Made by a program: the position numbers and the translations under genes
In this document: in pieces, positions 1-11,384 of the stretch
How positions within the stretch are numbered: the stretch's first letter is position 1
Layout of the letters: every line of letters starts with the position of its first letter
DNA from: Siphonodentalium dalli
Taxonomy: Eukaryota; Mollusca; Scaphopoda; Gadilida; Siphonodentaliidae
DNA: 64,000 bases
Reading direction: 5' to 3'
Assembly (NCBI GenBank): GCA_032622095.1
Contig: CP136061.1
Coordinates: forward strand, 82,372,324 to 82,436,323
Notes under the pieces: model-generated
What the model was told of the DNA's origin: nothing
Database searches by the model: none
What the model saw: the letters and a program-made list of their open reading frames with translations, nothing else

Positions 1-1848
1 ACTCGTTTGTAAGGTATGATATTTCAACATTTTGACTAATGTTGGGGCGACACACCCAACCACTCTTCACATCTCCCCGGCCAGTAAGAAAACTGCTAAT
101 TAATTCAAAAAAAAGGGGGGGGCTGAAATTTGTTAGAGATAGACCTCTAAATGCTGTCAGACCGTTGTATTTTTCAACGGTTGAACACCGTTTAATTAAT
201 ATCAAGACCGTATATAATAAAGGTCAGACCAATTGTATTTATCAAGGGTCAACACCAATATTTTGCTATTAATTTGCTAATTTACCGTGTAATTAGCCAG
301 GTTCCCACAATGACAATATGATTTCCCGGTAGGCATTACGATTCATATGTTTTAGAATGGTCAAAACTAGTATTATTCGTAACTGAAAAATACATCTTAG
401 TTCTATTACGATCATAGTTGTGATGTAACGTAAATCCTCAATGCATAAAGTGATAAGACAATGCTTATGAAACTTCGCAGTTTGCAGTGGATCAAACTTG
501 TTATCCGGAAAAAGGATGTGCTCACCTTTCACTGACTACTGTATACATATGGCTGTAAATAAAAAAAACCATACTCGTAATAGCCGAAAAGCCAACGCAT
601 CAGTATTCAGTTACGAGTAATACTAATTTCGACCATTCTAAAACATATGAATTGACATGCCATTTTAAGACCTAAAAAAACAAAGCTACATGTATCACAG
701 TTAAAACTGAAATTTATGTACATGTAAAAGTAAAACATCTTAATGGCATACTTTTTGGTAACATGTAAGGCGTGAAATTGTCCAGTCACTTGTAAACACA
801 GTTTTTGTTTTAACTGGTGAATCAGTACATCATGGCAATATATCAGTATATCAGCTAGTTGAGATTGAGACCTTCAAGACAACAGCAGATCCCACAATAA
901 CAGTGCGAGATGACTTGGCGACAATGTAATCCTATAGTCGCACATTTTTTTACTGGTTCAATGGAGGGTGTAGTTGGACATTTCAAGGTGAACACCCCCC
1001 TCCCGATGGAGGCGCTAGAGTCACGTCCAGGGAAAAAGAAGGGAGCATGAAATACAATGAGAGAGAAAGATATACGCGATATGATCAACTGAAATATCAG
1101 ACCAATGCACAAACTCCATATCAAAGAAACATATGGGAATATGTGCTTAACACTGTCCTGAATTATAAACTATAACACAATATTCTCATTTATGAAGCAT
1201 TGTTTGGAAACTTACTTGGAACTAGTTGTTTACAAATGATATATTTACTTGTTCAACAGGGCTAGATGGGATCATTATGGGCCACTTTATTGGTTATCTG
1301 TGGACAGTGGTGTGTTGTGAATTTTATTGACAAAGTATTTCCTTAAGCCTCACTCAAAGTATTCCTATGTATGCAGTATCGAGGTCACCACTCAATGGAT
1401 AATATGCCGTGGGTCATTGCTCACTCCTATTGATTAACAATCAAAGACAGGCTGGCCACACGGTGACTCGTTAAATCAAATATGGATCGTTTGATAGTGC
1501 ATCATTATTCATAGTGATCAGTACATATTTCTATGACTTTTCCATGAACATGGAGTTTGTGTTTCTTGGATTTTTGTTACAAAACTGATATTCAAATTCC
1601 TCTATAAAGTTCACATTTTATATTTATAAGATAACCCATCATGAATTATTTTCCCTTACAATGGCACATCAATTACTTTCGCTATGATTGCAAACAAAAG
1701 TGAACAGAACCCTTCATTCTTACTCCATTAATGTTTGTTAAACTCCCTTAAATGACACACCACGCTTACATTGAATGTCGAATTAGAAATCGTTTTGCCT
1801 ACTCAAACTTCACACCCGAAATCTATGGAATACTATTAGGGCCACTTC
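1..1848. other. Gene-free stretch, no supported feature
   Basis: AT-rich sequence with only short chance reading frames. None has a recognisable domain or a convincing acceptor/donor pair. It may be intron or intergenic DNA upstream of the first lectin exon. Confidence 0.5.
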
Positions 1849-2290
1849 CTAATGGCGGATTCGGCGCGCTGAAAGCGACATAATGTGCGATATTACAAAA
1901 TGTGCGCCGTAACGACGAAATGTGCAAGTAATGGCGCATGTTTTGGAGCTTGTGGCGCTTTCTGCGAGCGCCAAAACATGCGATAATAGCACACATTTTT
2001 TCGCTTTCGGCGCAAAATGTGCGCTATTATCGCATGTTTGCCAGGGGGGGGGGGCCGGAAAAAAAACTGCAGACACAGGGTGGAAAAAACTGTTTTCGAT
2101 TTGGGTACACCCCCCCCCCCAAAAAAATAGCAAAAACTGCAGTTTTTTTTCACTGACCATTTGCCCCCCCCCCTCCCAGAAAAATCAAATCTACCCCAGC
2201 CGGACAACAACTCGATTTGACCGGAAACCGAAAAAAACACCGGAGCATGCAATTCACGAGAAGGTGCTTGGTAACTTAGTTTAGATTATT
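1849..2290. repeat. G/C-homopolymer repeat with short internal tandem/inverted words
   Basis: The left half repeats words such as TGCGATAATAGCACACATTT and GCGCCAAAACATGCG in both orientations. The right half has a G run at about 2043, a C run at about 2110 and another at about 2164, separated by CGGAAAAAAAACTGC-type words. The long overlapping frames here come from low complexity and show no codon structure. The G-run plus CGGAAAAAA signature recurs at about 2.7, 34.3, 35.8, 51.3 and 51.7 kb, so this is a dispersed family. Confidence 0.6.
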
Positions 2291-2689
2291 ATGACTAAAA
2301 TGGTCATTGTCTACCAGTAGAACGCAGATTTGTACCTCGTGATGTCATAGTCATTACCTCGACTTTGAAAAAGATGCAAATGAGATGAGTGAGATACCAG
2401 CATATAACTGTTTTCGGATACCATTGGAGGAGAAATTGTTTAATACATGGGATAGTTCTGCAGTAAAAATTTGCCAGATAAGCGATCGAAGGGTAGAATT
2501 CTGCATTCGACTGGTAGACACTGACATAGTCGGCATTATTAAGAGGGTTAATGGGGTCAATATCACATGTAAACCAAGACAGTGGTTATCCAAAATTGTT
2601 TTAGGTGGATTGTACTACTCATGTATATATGATTTGGATATTAAGGTTAATCCATATTCTATAAAATGAGAGAAAATTGAAGTTGTGAG

Positions 2690-2870
2690 TCTGAAAATAC
2701 ATATTTGGAAAAAATTACATGCATTTTTTCAGACAACCCCCCGCCTAAATGAATAAGGAAAAAATTTACGTGTAAATTTTTTACGCCTAGGTACCCCCCC
2801 CCCCCCTCCACCCCACCCCCGGTACGTTGTGTCCCGCAGTTTTTTTTCTGCCCCCCCCCCTGTGTTTGCA
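2690..2870. repeat. G/C-homopolymer repeat, second copy
   Basis: Runs of C at about 2795-2820 and 2850-2862 flank TTTTTTACGCC and CGCAGTTTTTTTTCTG words resembling those at 1849-2290. No coding potential is visible. Confidence 0.5.
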
Positions 2871-2879
2871 TTTAATTTA

Positions 2880-4102
2880 TCAAATTTATCAACTGCATTC
2901 TAACTGTACACTGTTAGGAAATACTGTCGGTTTGACAGTTTCGGACCGTCTTAATCCGACCTTCCCAAACCATTTCATCAGTTGTACGGTTTTTGACCGT
3001 TATTTTATGTGCCCATGAAAATTGTCTGAGTTAAACTTGTTCGCGATTCAAAGTTCATGGCGTCAAAATTCAATAGTATATTTATACGGCAATGACTCCA
3101 TACAGTATGACTGAATCTGACTCTGCTGATATTTAATATGTACTATTAATTGTTTGTATTCCATACAATGATCCGGTATTCATTCTGTGTTATGCGGGTC
3201 CGTCTTATCTTGAGTGCGTAATTACGTTATTCGCAAATCCGGGTATGAGTTCCCTGCTTTAGCACACACCTATTTTATTTCGCCATCTTGAATTACAGGC
3301 AAATTACAAACTATTGTTTTTGGGACAATGTTACCTTTTCAATTGTGGACAGTTGTTAAGATGGTCTGATTTCGGTTCCTTTGTTAACCGGACAAGTTTC
3401 AATTATGCGAAAACCGGCTTAATCGTTGACATATTCCACTAAATTGTGACAACTGGGCCGTATTCGACAATTTCGAGAGTAGAGATTCATGGATGATCCA
3501 TGGTCGGCTGTAACCTGACTTCATTCGACTCAGTGCTGATTTTGAAATTGACAGTGATGTGACTATCAAAACACTGACACATTTACTGACACAAGAGGAT
3601 ACAGGTACAATTAACACGAGCTTCTATGTCAACCACTAGTGACACTAATAACAGCGAGCAAATGTTAGAATGTTGACAATGACCTGTTCAATCCAGTTTA
3701 CGGTGTTCTGATTGTTTCAAAGCACATGCATGTACATTTACATGAGAGGATATACATGTACTGTACGCACCAGAGTAATTCACAAGAGCTTCAATGTCAA
3801 CAACAACACAACCGTAAACAATGAACTGACGCCGCACAGTGACGGTTGATCACATATGTACAAGTACAACTATTACAATTACACGGACCGATTCATCTCA
3901 TGTTAATCAATTTTTATTGATACGTTTGGATATGAGACATTGTCGGCATTGCCATGTTATCGCCCAGTTACATGTATTACGACAATTTACGTACCGGGAG
4001 CCCACTATTGGTTGGATGTTCTTATCAAGTTATATTTGGCTGACTCATTCATATGTATACTAAGTGTCCTGATACCAGTATACACAGTTGGATGCATCAA
4101 TC
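2880..4102. other. Gene-free stretch
   Basis: Unique-looking AT-rich sequence without a recognisable exon, hairpin or repeat array. Short frames on both strands lack domain similarity. Confidence 0.45.
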
Positions 4103-4809
4103 TGATGAGATCCCACCCACCCCCCCATCCCGCCACCCATAGTATATTATGCGCCACAGGCGCCCGTATAGAGGCTACTGCCCACATAAATAATAAGGAG
4201 ACTGATGAGATCCCACCCACCCCCCCATCCCGCCACCCATAGTATATTATGCGCCACAGGCGCCCGTATAGAGGCTACTGCCCACATAAATAATAAGGAG
4301 ACTGATGAGATCCCACCCACCCCCCCATCCCGCCACCCATAGTATATTATGCGCCACAGGCGCCCGTATAGAGGCTACTGCCCACATAAATAATAAGGAG
4401 ACTGATGAGATCCAACCCACCCCCCCCATCCCGCCACCCATAGTATATTATGCGCCACAGGCGCCCGTATAGAGGCTACTGCCCACATAAATAATAAGGA
4501 GACTGATGAGATCCCACCCACCCCCCCATCCCGCCACCCATAGTATATTATGCGCCACAGGCGCCCGTATAGAGGCTACTGCCCACATAAATAATAAGGA
4601 GACTGATGAGATCCCACCCACCCCCCCATCCCGCCACCCATAGTATATTATGCGCCACAGGCGCCCGTATAGAGGCTACTGCCCACATAAATAATAAGGA
4701 GACTGATGAGATCCCACCCACCCCCCCCCCCCATCCCGCCACCCATAGTATATTATGCGCCACAGGCGCCCGTATAGAGGCTACTGCCCACATAAATAAT
4801 AAGGAGACA
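4103..4809. repeat. 100-bp tandem array, about 7 copies
   Basis: The unit begins CTGATGAGATCCCACCCACC, carries a C run, then CCGCCACCCATAGTATATTA, a GCGCC-ACA-GGCGC mini-hairpin, and ends TAATAAGGAGA. Unit starts fall at about 4103, 4202, 4302, 4402, 4502, 4602 and 4702. The copies are nearly identical and differ mainly in the length of the C run, which suggests recent expansion. A period of 100-101 is not a multiple of three, and the similar frames seen in successive units are an artefact of the repeat. Confidence 0.95.
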
Positions 4810-5068
4810 TATTTCCTCTGTCTCTCACACGTTTTCTCTCTCTTCCCAAGCATCTTCCTCTCAACCATTCTCTTCCTCTCCCACATTATTTCGTTCTGCC
4901 TCTCTCTTTCTCTCTACGTATTTCACTATATACCACTATTGTTTTCCCTCTCTATATATATCTTTGCTCTCGCTCTCTATCTCATCTACGTGTTTACATT
5001 GATGTTGTGACAGTCACGCGACGGCACACAGCTACAGCTCTAACACTATCGCTTTTTTATTTGTAAAG
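4810..5068. other. Pyrimidine-rich stretch before a lectin exon
   Basis: CT-rich low-complexity DNA (TCTCTC-type words) runs from the tandem array to the acceptor TTTTTTATTTGTAAAG at 5068. It is probably intron. Confidence 0.4.
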
Positions 5069-5167
5069 ATATGAGGTGCACAGTTATGGTGGGCGGAAAC
5101 CTCCACCGAACCCTATGCTGCAATGTGTCAAACAAAAACGTGCCATCAGCTGTCATATGCGAGTACG
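5069..5167 (+). CDS. CTLD C-terminal exon, 99 bp, phase 1-1
   Basis: Cryptic exon bounded by TTGTAAAG|AT and TACG|GTAAGC. Read in phase 1 it gives a 32-residue segment (MRCTVMVGGNLHR, then a CC pair, ending ICEYG). This is the C-terminal strand pattern of a C-type lectin-like domain: Cys, hydrophobic, Cys, then I-C-E. The exon at 60674-60772 has the same length (99 bp), the same phases, the same CC pair and the same ICEYG end, which supports homology strongly. The exons encoding the rest of this domain are not visible upstream and should lie before the window or in a lost or unrecognised copy. Downstream, its phase-1 end fits the exon at 9844. No signal peptide is present, so this is internal to a gene. 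Chance is unlikely given the matched length and motif, but expression is unknown. Confidence 0.75.
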
Positions 5168-5379
5168 GTAAGCGTATGTATACTATGCCAATATCCCATA
5201 TATGATTGTTACGGTTGTCCATACATCCAGGCTCGTCGAAATGTCATTTCATGGAAGCGTGGAGGCTTCGCCAAAATTACGTAAAACCCCGTTACGTTAA
5301 CCGCTTTGGTTGGACACTATTATTTTGGAGTTCTGATTGGCGCTGAGTAATCGCACCCACTAGTTACTAAGTGGGTCGG

Positions 5380-6690
5380 GTCCCACTAAGAGCTGACGGC
5401 ATCTGACCGCACCCGACCGCACCCCACGGCCCCGAGCGAGATAAGGCATAACTATCTTGCATAATAGACAATGTATGTACCAAAGTTACAAATCCCAAGT
5501 CGATAGCTTGAGCACAAACAGCACTGTTAACCCCTAACTTGCGGCTGGTTCCGTCAGTCACGCAAAATTACGCAAAATAAAAAAAAGGCACCGACCGCAC
5601 CTCCCCTGGCTGCCTGACCATGCAGCTGACATAATATCATGCACGGATACCCCTCTACATCCACGGGTGATCACCGTTTGCATACATTCTTAGCGAATTC
5701 AACAGCAGCATATGGGTTAATATATTCACTTCCGCTATAGCTAGCGACTTGCTCGAACGCCCATGGATGGAGATGAGTATTATGCTGCTTGATATATGTC
5801 CATTTCCGTTGTCAAGCAGTCAGGGGAGGTGCGGTCGGTGTTATTTTCGGCGTTTTTGCTTACATTTATATCTAATTCGACAGCAGTGTATGAGCTAATG
5901 TATTCATTTCCGCTACAGCTAGCGACTTGTCCAATCGGCCATGGATGCAGAGGGGTATTCGCTGCATAATACAATGTCCATTTCCGTGGTCAGGCAGTCA
6001 GTGGAGGTGCGGTCGATGCCTTTTTTTACGTTTGCGTACCTGACTGAACCGGCCGCAAGTTAGAGGTTAACAGTGCCGTTTCCGCTCGAGCTATTGACTT
6101 GGGAATTGGAACTTTGGAACACACAGATAAATTCTACACAATAGTGCATGCCCCATCCCGCTCGGACCACTTGGGGAGGTGCGGTCGGCGGCTGTTAATT
6201 TCGGCGGTTTTTTCCTACATTTATAGCGAATTCTACATCATCGTATGCTTTTTTTTATTTGTACTTTGGTACATAGATGTCAATTCTGCACGATAATGAT
6301 CGATCCCCTGGTGGCGGTGCGGTCGGCGGGTGTTATTTTCGGCGTTTTTGCTTACATTCATATCTAATTCGACAGCAGTGTATGAGCTAATTTATTCACT
6401 TCCGCTACATCTAGCGACTTGTCCGATAGGCCATGCATGCAGAGGGGTATCTGTTGCATGATATGATGTCCATTTCCATGGTCAGGCAGTCAGGGAAGAT
6501 GCGGTCGGTGCCTTTTTGAATTTTGCGTACCTGACGGAACCGGCCGCAAGTTAGGGATTAACAGTGACATTTCCGTTCAGGCTATCGACTTGGGGATTGG
6601 AACGTTGGTACATACCTGTCTATTCTGCGCGATATTACATGCCCCATCTGGATGGGACCCCTGGTGGAGGTGCGGTCGCTTTTAGTTGTT
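5380..6690. repeat. Inverted and tandem GGAGGTGCGGTCGG repeat block
   Basis: About 175-bp modules alternate. Their recurring words include GGAGGTGCGGTCGGTG, CGGCCGCAAGTTAG, CGACTTGGG-ATTGGAAC and ATGGTCAGGCAGTCAG. Modules at about 5380-5640 are in the reverse orientation to those at 5640-6690, so the block has a foldback arrangement. No ORF persists through it. It is probably a non-autonomous element with internal duplications. Confidence 0.75.
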
Positions 6691-7042
6691 AAACATATTG
6701 TAATATTTTATTGTATTTTATTGAATATGAATAACTATACTATTAGTTATTACTGGTGACTGGTGAGTGCTAGTGTGGTGGTGGTTGGGGGTAATTGTGG
6801 GGTGCAAGTTCACTATATAGGTCTCGTGGTTCGTTAAGGGGGTGATAACGGGGGTACATGTGGCAGGGGTGGCCTATATAGCCGATAAAAGGGTTTGTGA
6901 ATGAACGTTATACTTAATGGTTTATATAATGACTGTAAATTCAATCAGTACATATACATGTATATAAATATGTATGCATAGATATATACCTATCCACACA
7001 CATTCATACATATTTATATAATAAATTTAGTTTATTGATTAA
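6691..7042. other. AT-rich gene-free stretch
   Basis: TA-rich low-complexity sequence between a repeat block and a LINE tail; nothing further recognised. Confidence 0.4.
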
Positions 7043-7868
7043 TCACGAGCATCTTCTGGACAATTTAATAAATGACAAGGTTGCATCAAGGAGAACTAAA
7101 TTGTCGTTGTCATTGCGCGTGATGTCACCAATCAAGAAAGCTTTGTGGGAATATATTTAAAATGATTTCATTGTATCAATCAGTTCAATTCTTTAGGTTG
7201 AGTACAAGTGACAGATTATCAGGAAGTGTTCAGTATCTTCCTTGGGGAATCAACAGGCACAGGATCGGTCATCGGCAATGAAGTTGCCCATTATGTCGTG
7301 ATTTAAATCGCTACAACCATTTACAGTAATGCCCTAATTAATCGGCTCCATAACCACAGCAGAATTATGGGTAATTTTTCAAGATTAGTCGGAAATATGG
7401 CTTGTTGCCATTCATCGGAAAGCTCTCGGGGAGAGCTTTCCGATGAATGGCAACAAGCCATATTTCCGACTAAATCCTGAAAAATGACCCATAATTCTGC
7501 TGTGGTTATGGAGTCGGCATTACTGTATCTGCCAGCGATGCAAAATGTTTGTTGAGCGGTCACCTATGAGAAAATAAGCCAGGATCTTTTGTTCCAAGAA
7601 TCGTATGATTATTTTGAATATCCTTTGCCAAACTATTCCAAACTTTTATAGTACTTGGAATGAATGATTGTTTGAATGTCTCGAGTAGGGAAAAGTAGTT
7701 TACGAAATCACTCGAGTTTCGCAGAAAATATCGGTTGGTATTACCACCAACCTTGGGTAGAAGCAGGTCTGTTAAGAATGAGGGGGCTCTTCCGTTAACA
7801 ATTTTGTGCATTAAACTTAACTTTTGTGCATCGGCTTTTAGTCGGACCGTGTGGGGCTGTAGTTCATT
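7043..7868 (-). mobile_element. Non-LTR retrotransposon ORF2 C-terminal relic, split by a MITE
   Basis: Reading the minus strand from 7868, the segment contains the LINE C-terminal pattern LSLMHKIVNGRAPSFLTDLL, then SFIPSTIKVWNSLAKDI. After a stop at about 7560 and an intervening MITE (7324-7525) it resumes as NGCSDLNHDIMGNF, DDRSCAC, KEDTEHFLIICHLYST and LSFIKLSRRCS before a stop at 7043-7045. This is the tail following the reverse transcriptase in CR1/jockey-like LINEs, with its Cys-x-Cys...His...Cys motif. Everything upstream of the tail is missing. Stops and the insertion make it a dead copy. Confidence 0.8.
7324..7525. mobile_element. Palindromic MITE, TA target duplication (family 1, copy 1)
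   Basis: A 202-bp near-perfect palindrome with termini CAGTAATGCC / GGCATTACTG is flanked by TA on both sides. The arms meet at a short CTCGGGGAG centre. TA target sites and this architecture fit a Tc1/mariner-type MITE. It sits inside the LINE tail, so it inserted after the LINE. A second copy is at 34853-35018. Confidence 0.93.
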
Positions 7869-9843
7869 TATGGGCTATCATAAATCCAAAATACCGATGT
7901 AGGTATAAGCTACATGTATTTTGATATAGTATTGACACACTGACAGCCACATTCTAGGTTACATTACCTCAAATTGTCAACAAGTGTACATGCGCGTTCC
8001 AAGTTATAGCACAAATCTAGTTCACATGTTATCTTCAAGACATTTATTGACAGACATTGACTGTTGTAGATGCTAACAACATGACGGAACCTCTGTCGAG
8101 CACCATCATACTGGCTGGCCACTGTAATACTTGTCCAACGACTTATGATCGGGTCAATGCCACAGCACTTAAAGGTAACGTGTTGGGATTGCACTATCAT
8201 TTGCGATCACACCCTATACAACCAGATAAGTGGCGAGCAGCCAAGGGTGGGCGAAATGTGGTGTTCTGTATGTGGCATGCTGTGGCATCATTAATCTCCT
8301 ATTAGAACACATCCAATGAATGTTAACGATATTAGTACCAAGCCATACATCTGAGAATTGTGAGTTTTATAAAACTAAATATATTCGCTATTTTCTAATA
8401 ACATAGCAAACTAATAGGATTTCAGGCACTTTTCGATACTTCGTATTTCGAATTGAGGCATGATGGACCTAGCCTCAATTATTTTCAAATAACTGTTATG
8501 TGTCGATAAACAACGTGCACACAAAAGTCCTCGAAATTGTGACTGAATATCAGCCGAAAAAAGGCTAGACATTTATGGTTTGAAAATCGAGGAGGCACGA
8601 TGTGTCCATGGAAAAGCCCACATAATGTTGAGAGCTAACAATAGACGAGCATTTGACTATACTCTTATTAACTATAACTTGACTTTAGTCTCTTCAATTC
8701 TAAGATCGGTTACTCAGACCTAATGTAATGGTCTCTGTATATCAGTTTGTATCTTCGTACATTATGTTATATTTGAGAAATGTATCAGTGGATATTGCAG
8801 AGTATATAAATTTGGCAATGCACAAATGTCAATTATTCTGGGGAAAAGTGTATTCCTTTGGGTAACGACTTGCAATATTGTTTTATTTAAGTCTTTTTCG
8901 AGATTGAGATTTCAACGACAGCGCCACGTGACGACTATAACCTGTTCGTACAGGAACGTGTTTACTCACAACTATACTTTGATTACAATTATATTATTGT
9001 TGTTCTATTAATAGCCAGGTAGAGCCACACGTATGGTACTATGGTATTGCTTTGGAGATCGAGTATGCGGTAAAAGTAACATGATTTCACAGCTCCAAAC
9101 CTACACGTTTATAGATTTCGGCCATCCATAATTCGATTTAACCAAAATAAGACCTGTAATTTGTATTCAATGACAACTACGAGTGGCTGAACATGGCTAT
9201 TATCACTTCCCTGTAACTTAATAAGTTGCACGTGGTTCACTCCAATGCGCATCGTGAATTACCATTTTGTGGCTCATCGACAATATATCAAAGTACGCAC
9301 GTCACTCGACCACTGGACACCGTTCACACAACGAACTGATACGCATAAGAGTTACGGATATATGGTACTACGTGACTCGAAGTTGTTAGGTGTTCTTTAT
9401 GTCAGTTGTCATATAGTTACGATTACAATTTTGAAAACTCAAGTATGGGCACGAGAGCTTTGAATGCAACCTTCGAGAACAATTAATTTCAAAATAATCA
9501 CGACAAACAGAACCTTATCACCTTACTGTGAATGACAAGCTGTTTGAATTCCACCATTTTCTCACAAACTAACTCGTGATCGTCAATTCTGCTTACATAT
9601 TTGTGATAAGTCCATGATAATTACGATTACTATAGCTTAATCGTAAGAGCGATGTTGTGGGGTTACCACTCTCTACGGACAAATTCGCATTACCCAACAA
9701 AAGCATTGTAGCATTAGAAACATGAGTCTCTTTTTTATCTGAAAACTTAATTTTCAACGTAATTCGTCAACTTTCATGAACATTCAGGCTTGTCTTTTCC
9801 AATATATACATGTATACACTAGTAGTTATTTTGTTTTTGACAG
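7869..9843. other. Gene-free stretch, presumed intron
   Basis: No exon with a recognisable domain was found. A pseudo-exon at 8054-8174 has AG/GT borders but no domain similarity and wrong phases. The rest is AT-rich and featureless. Confidence 0.4.
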
Positions 9844-10018
9844 CTAAGTGTCCGTCCGGCTGGATTTTGGATATAACGACTCGTGTCTGTGTGAAGGCTT
9901 TTCCTGGCGTAACGACCTGGGGTGATGGGGATGCGTTTTGTATTGAATTTGGAGCAACACTCGCCGTTACAACCAACAGCACTGATGCTGCTGTAGATAC
10001 GGCCATACAAATTATTCA
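9844..10018 (+). CDS. CTLD N-terminal exon (module 1), phase 1-2
   Basis: Exon bounded by TTTTTGACAG|CTAAG and TATTCA|GTAAGT, 175 bp. The reading begins KCPSGWILDITTRVCVKAF and continues TWGDGDAFC, GATLAV, ending DTAIQII. This is the N-terminal half of a C-type lectin-like domain: C-x-x-GW, paired cysteines, W-x-x-x-x-x-x-C, then GA-x-L-A-V. C-type lectin domains are extracellular folds that often bind sugars, proteins or ice. No cleavable signal precedes the domain within the exon, so the protein starts elsewhere. Its phase-2 end fits the phase-2 start of 33112-33341, which would make a 23-kb intron filled with repeats. Confidence 0.82.
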
Positions 10019-10638
10019 GTAAGTTTATTGCAGTTGGATGTGATGTGTATCTGGAAATACTAGTTTTTATTATCTTACTAGGCCACAAAAACCAAAACAG
10101 GGACCATTTTAGCTTATTGATCGTACCCAACAGGCGGCTTATTGGCCTCTCAAGCTTATGCACGCTTACTTGTTTTACAGATTAAGGTGAGACTATGGGT
10201 CAATGACACCATGACATCATATGCTACCATATATCGACCACATGATACCAATGTGAGCGAATGGAAGTGGGTTATTGTCCTATATTTAATCGCGATGACC
10301 TTATTGGTCAATTTATTTATGCAACAATTCGAGTTAATAGTTCATTTTCCGTTGTACAATACATTAGTTTGGCTAGAAAATGCACCGATCAGTGACCGGT
10401 GAACACTTGACGAAAAACAATACACAGCAGCAAAACTAATTAAATCATAAGTCATGCAATCAATTTTTTATTCACTTCGACTTTAATTATTGATAGAGGT
10501 ACCCGTACGCATACTATCTTTGCATACATTGTTCCTGATTTGGCCGAATGAGAGGCAGTCGACAAGTTTTTCTATATATTCCAAACCAAACGATCTTACA
10601 GCATATCCAACTTTCATATAATACTGCACGACATGTAA

Positions 10639-10862
10639 GCGTCACGCATTTTCCATTAAATGTTTAGATTTACTGCATATAGGGATCACGTAAATTTCCA
10701 TAAATTTGAAATATAAGTGGAATATTCGTGAGATTTACGGACACGTATTCTTCCACATTTATGTGGAAATTACGTGTCCGTAAAACTCACGTATATGTAT
10801 GGAACTTTACGTGATCCGTATATGCCAAAAATATTTAATTTAATGGGAAATACGTGACGTTC
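10639..10862. repeat. Imperfect ~225-bp palindrome
   Basis: Outer arms GCGTCACGCATTTTCCATTAA / TTAATGGGAAATACGTGACG and inner arms GGATCACGTAAATTTCC / GGAACTTTACGTGATCC surround a TTCCACA-TTTA-TGTGGAA loop. It is rich in ACGTGA words. It could be a MITE or foldback remnant; no clear target duplication is seen. Confidence 0.75.
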
Positions 10863-11384
10863 AAATGAAATGAAATTTCAAATATACGTGCAATTTAAGC
10901 CATATTTGTATTCGAAATATCACATTTATGCCTAATATTTATTAAAAAGACATAATTAGCGGATACTGTTATATCCAGTATTACTCATGGCACCCAATGC
11001 CATAATATTGATGATTAATATCAGAAAATGATCTTAAAATAGAGGGAAATATGTGAAGTTAGTACGATAAACTCATAAACAATGTTCAAAAATAGGACAA
11101 CTGCATAGTGGTTATTGCCTTGAAAATAGAAATAGAAATTTATTTATACCAATTGGATAAATTTCTACATTTGCTTACCCTCACGTCATTTTAGCTATTA
11201 TTCTTGGCATTGTATAGTGTATTTTTGAACAATGTGGTGGTCGACATTAAAGTGTGTCTTAATTTCTACCTAGAATACCAAGTTTTACTCAGCATGCAGG
11301 CCACACCACTGTCTCCAAAATCAGTGTGGCACCTTTGATACTCGCCTATCTGATAATGACCGCTTTAGTGGGGGCGATAGTTGC
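10863..11384. other. Gene-free stretch
   Basis: AT-rich presumed intron between a palindrome and the large foldback element; nothing recognised. Confidence 0.4.

Noticed and set aside
855-1124. Eighty-nine-residue minus-strand frame with a hydrophobic start
   Set aside because: No domain, no splice context and no conservation evidence; length is within chance expectation.
4005-5010. Several open frames repeating the same ~33-residue peptide
   Set aside because: They are translations of the 100-bp tandem array; the period is not a multiple of three and no start or splice structure is present.
7056-7560. Minus-strand frame 7321-7563 as a gene
   Set aside because: It is translated across the palindromic MITE and LINE junction, hence the mirrored residues.
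8054-8174. Candidate exon with CAG| acceptor and AAAG|GTAACG donor encoding about 40 residues with two N-glycosylation sequons
   Set aside because: Phases (0-1) do not fit between the exons at 5069 and 9844, and the peptide has no CTLD pattern; AG/GT borders alone are common by chance.
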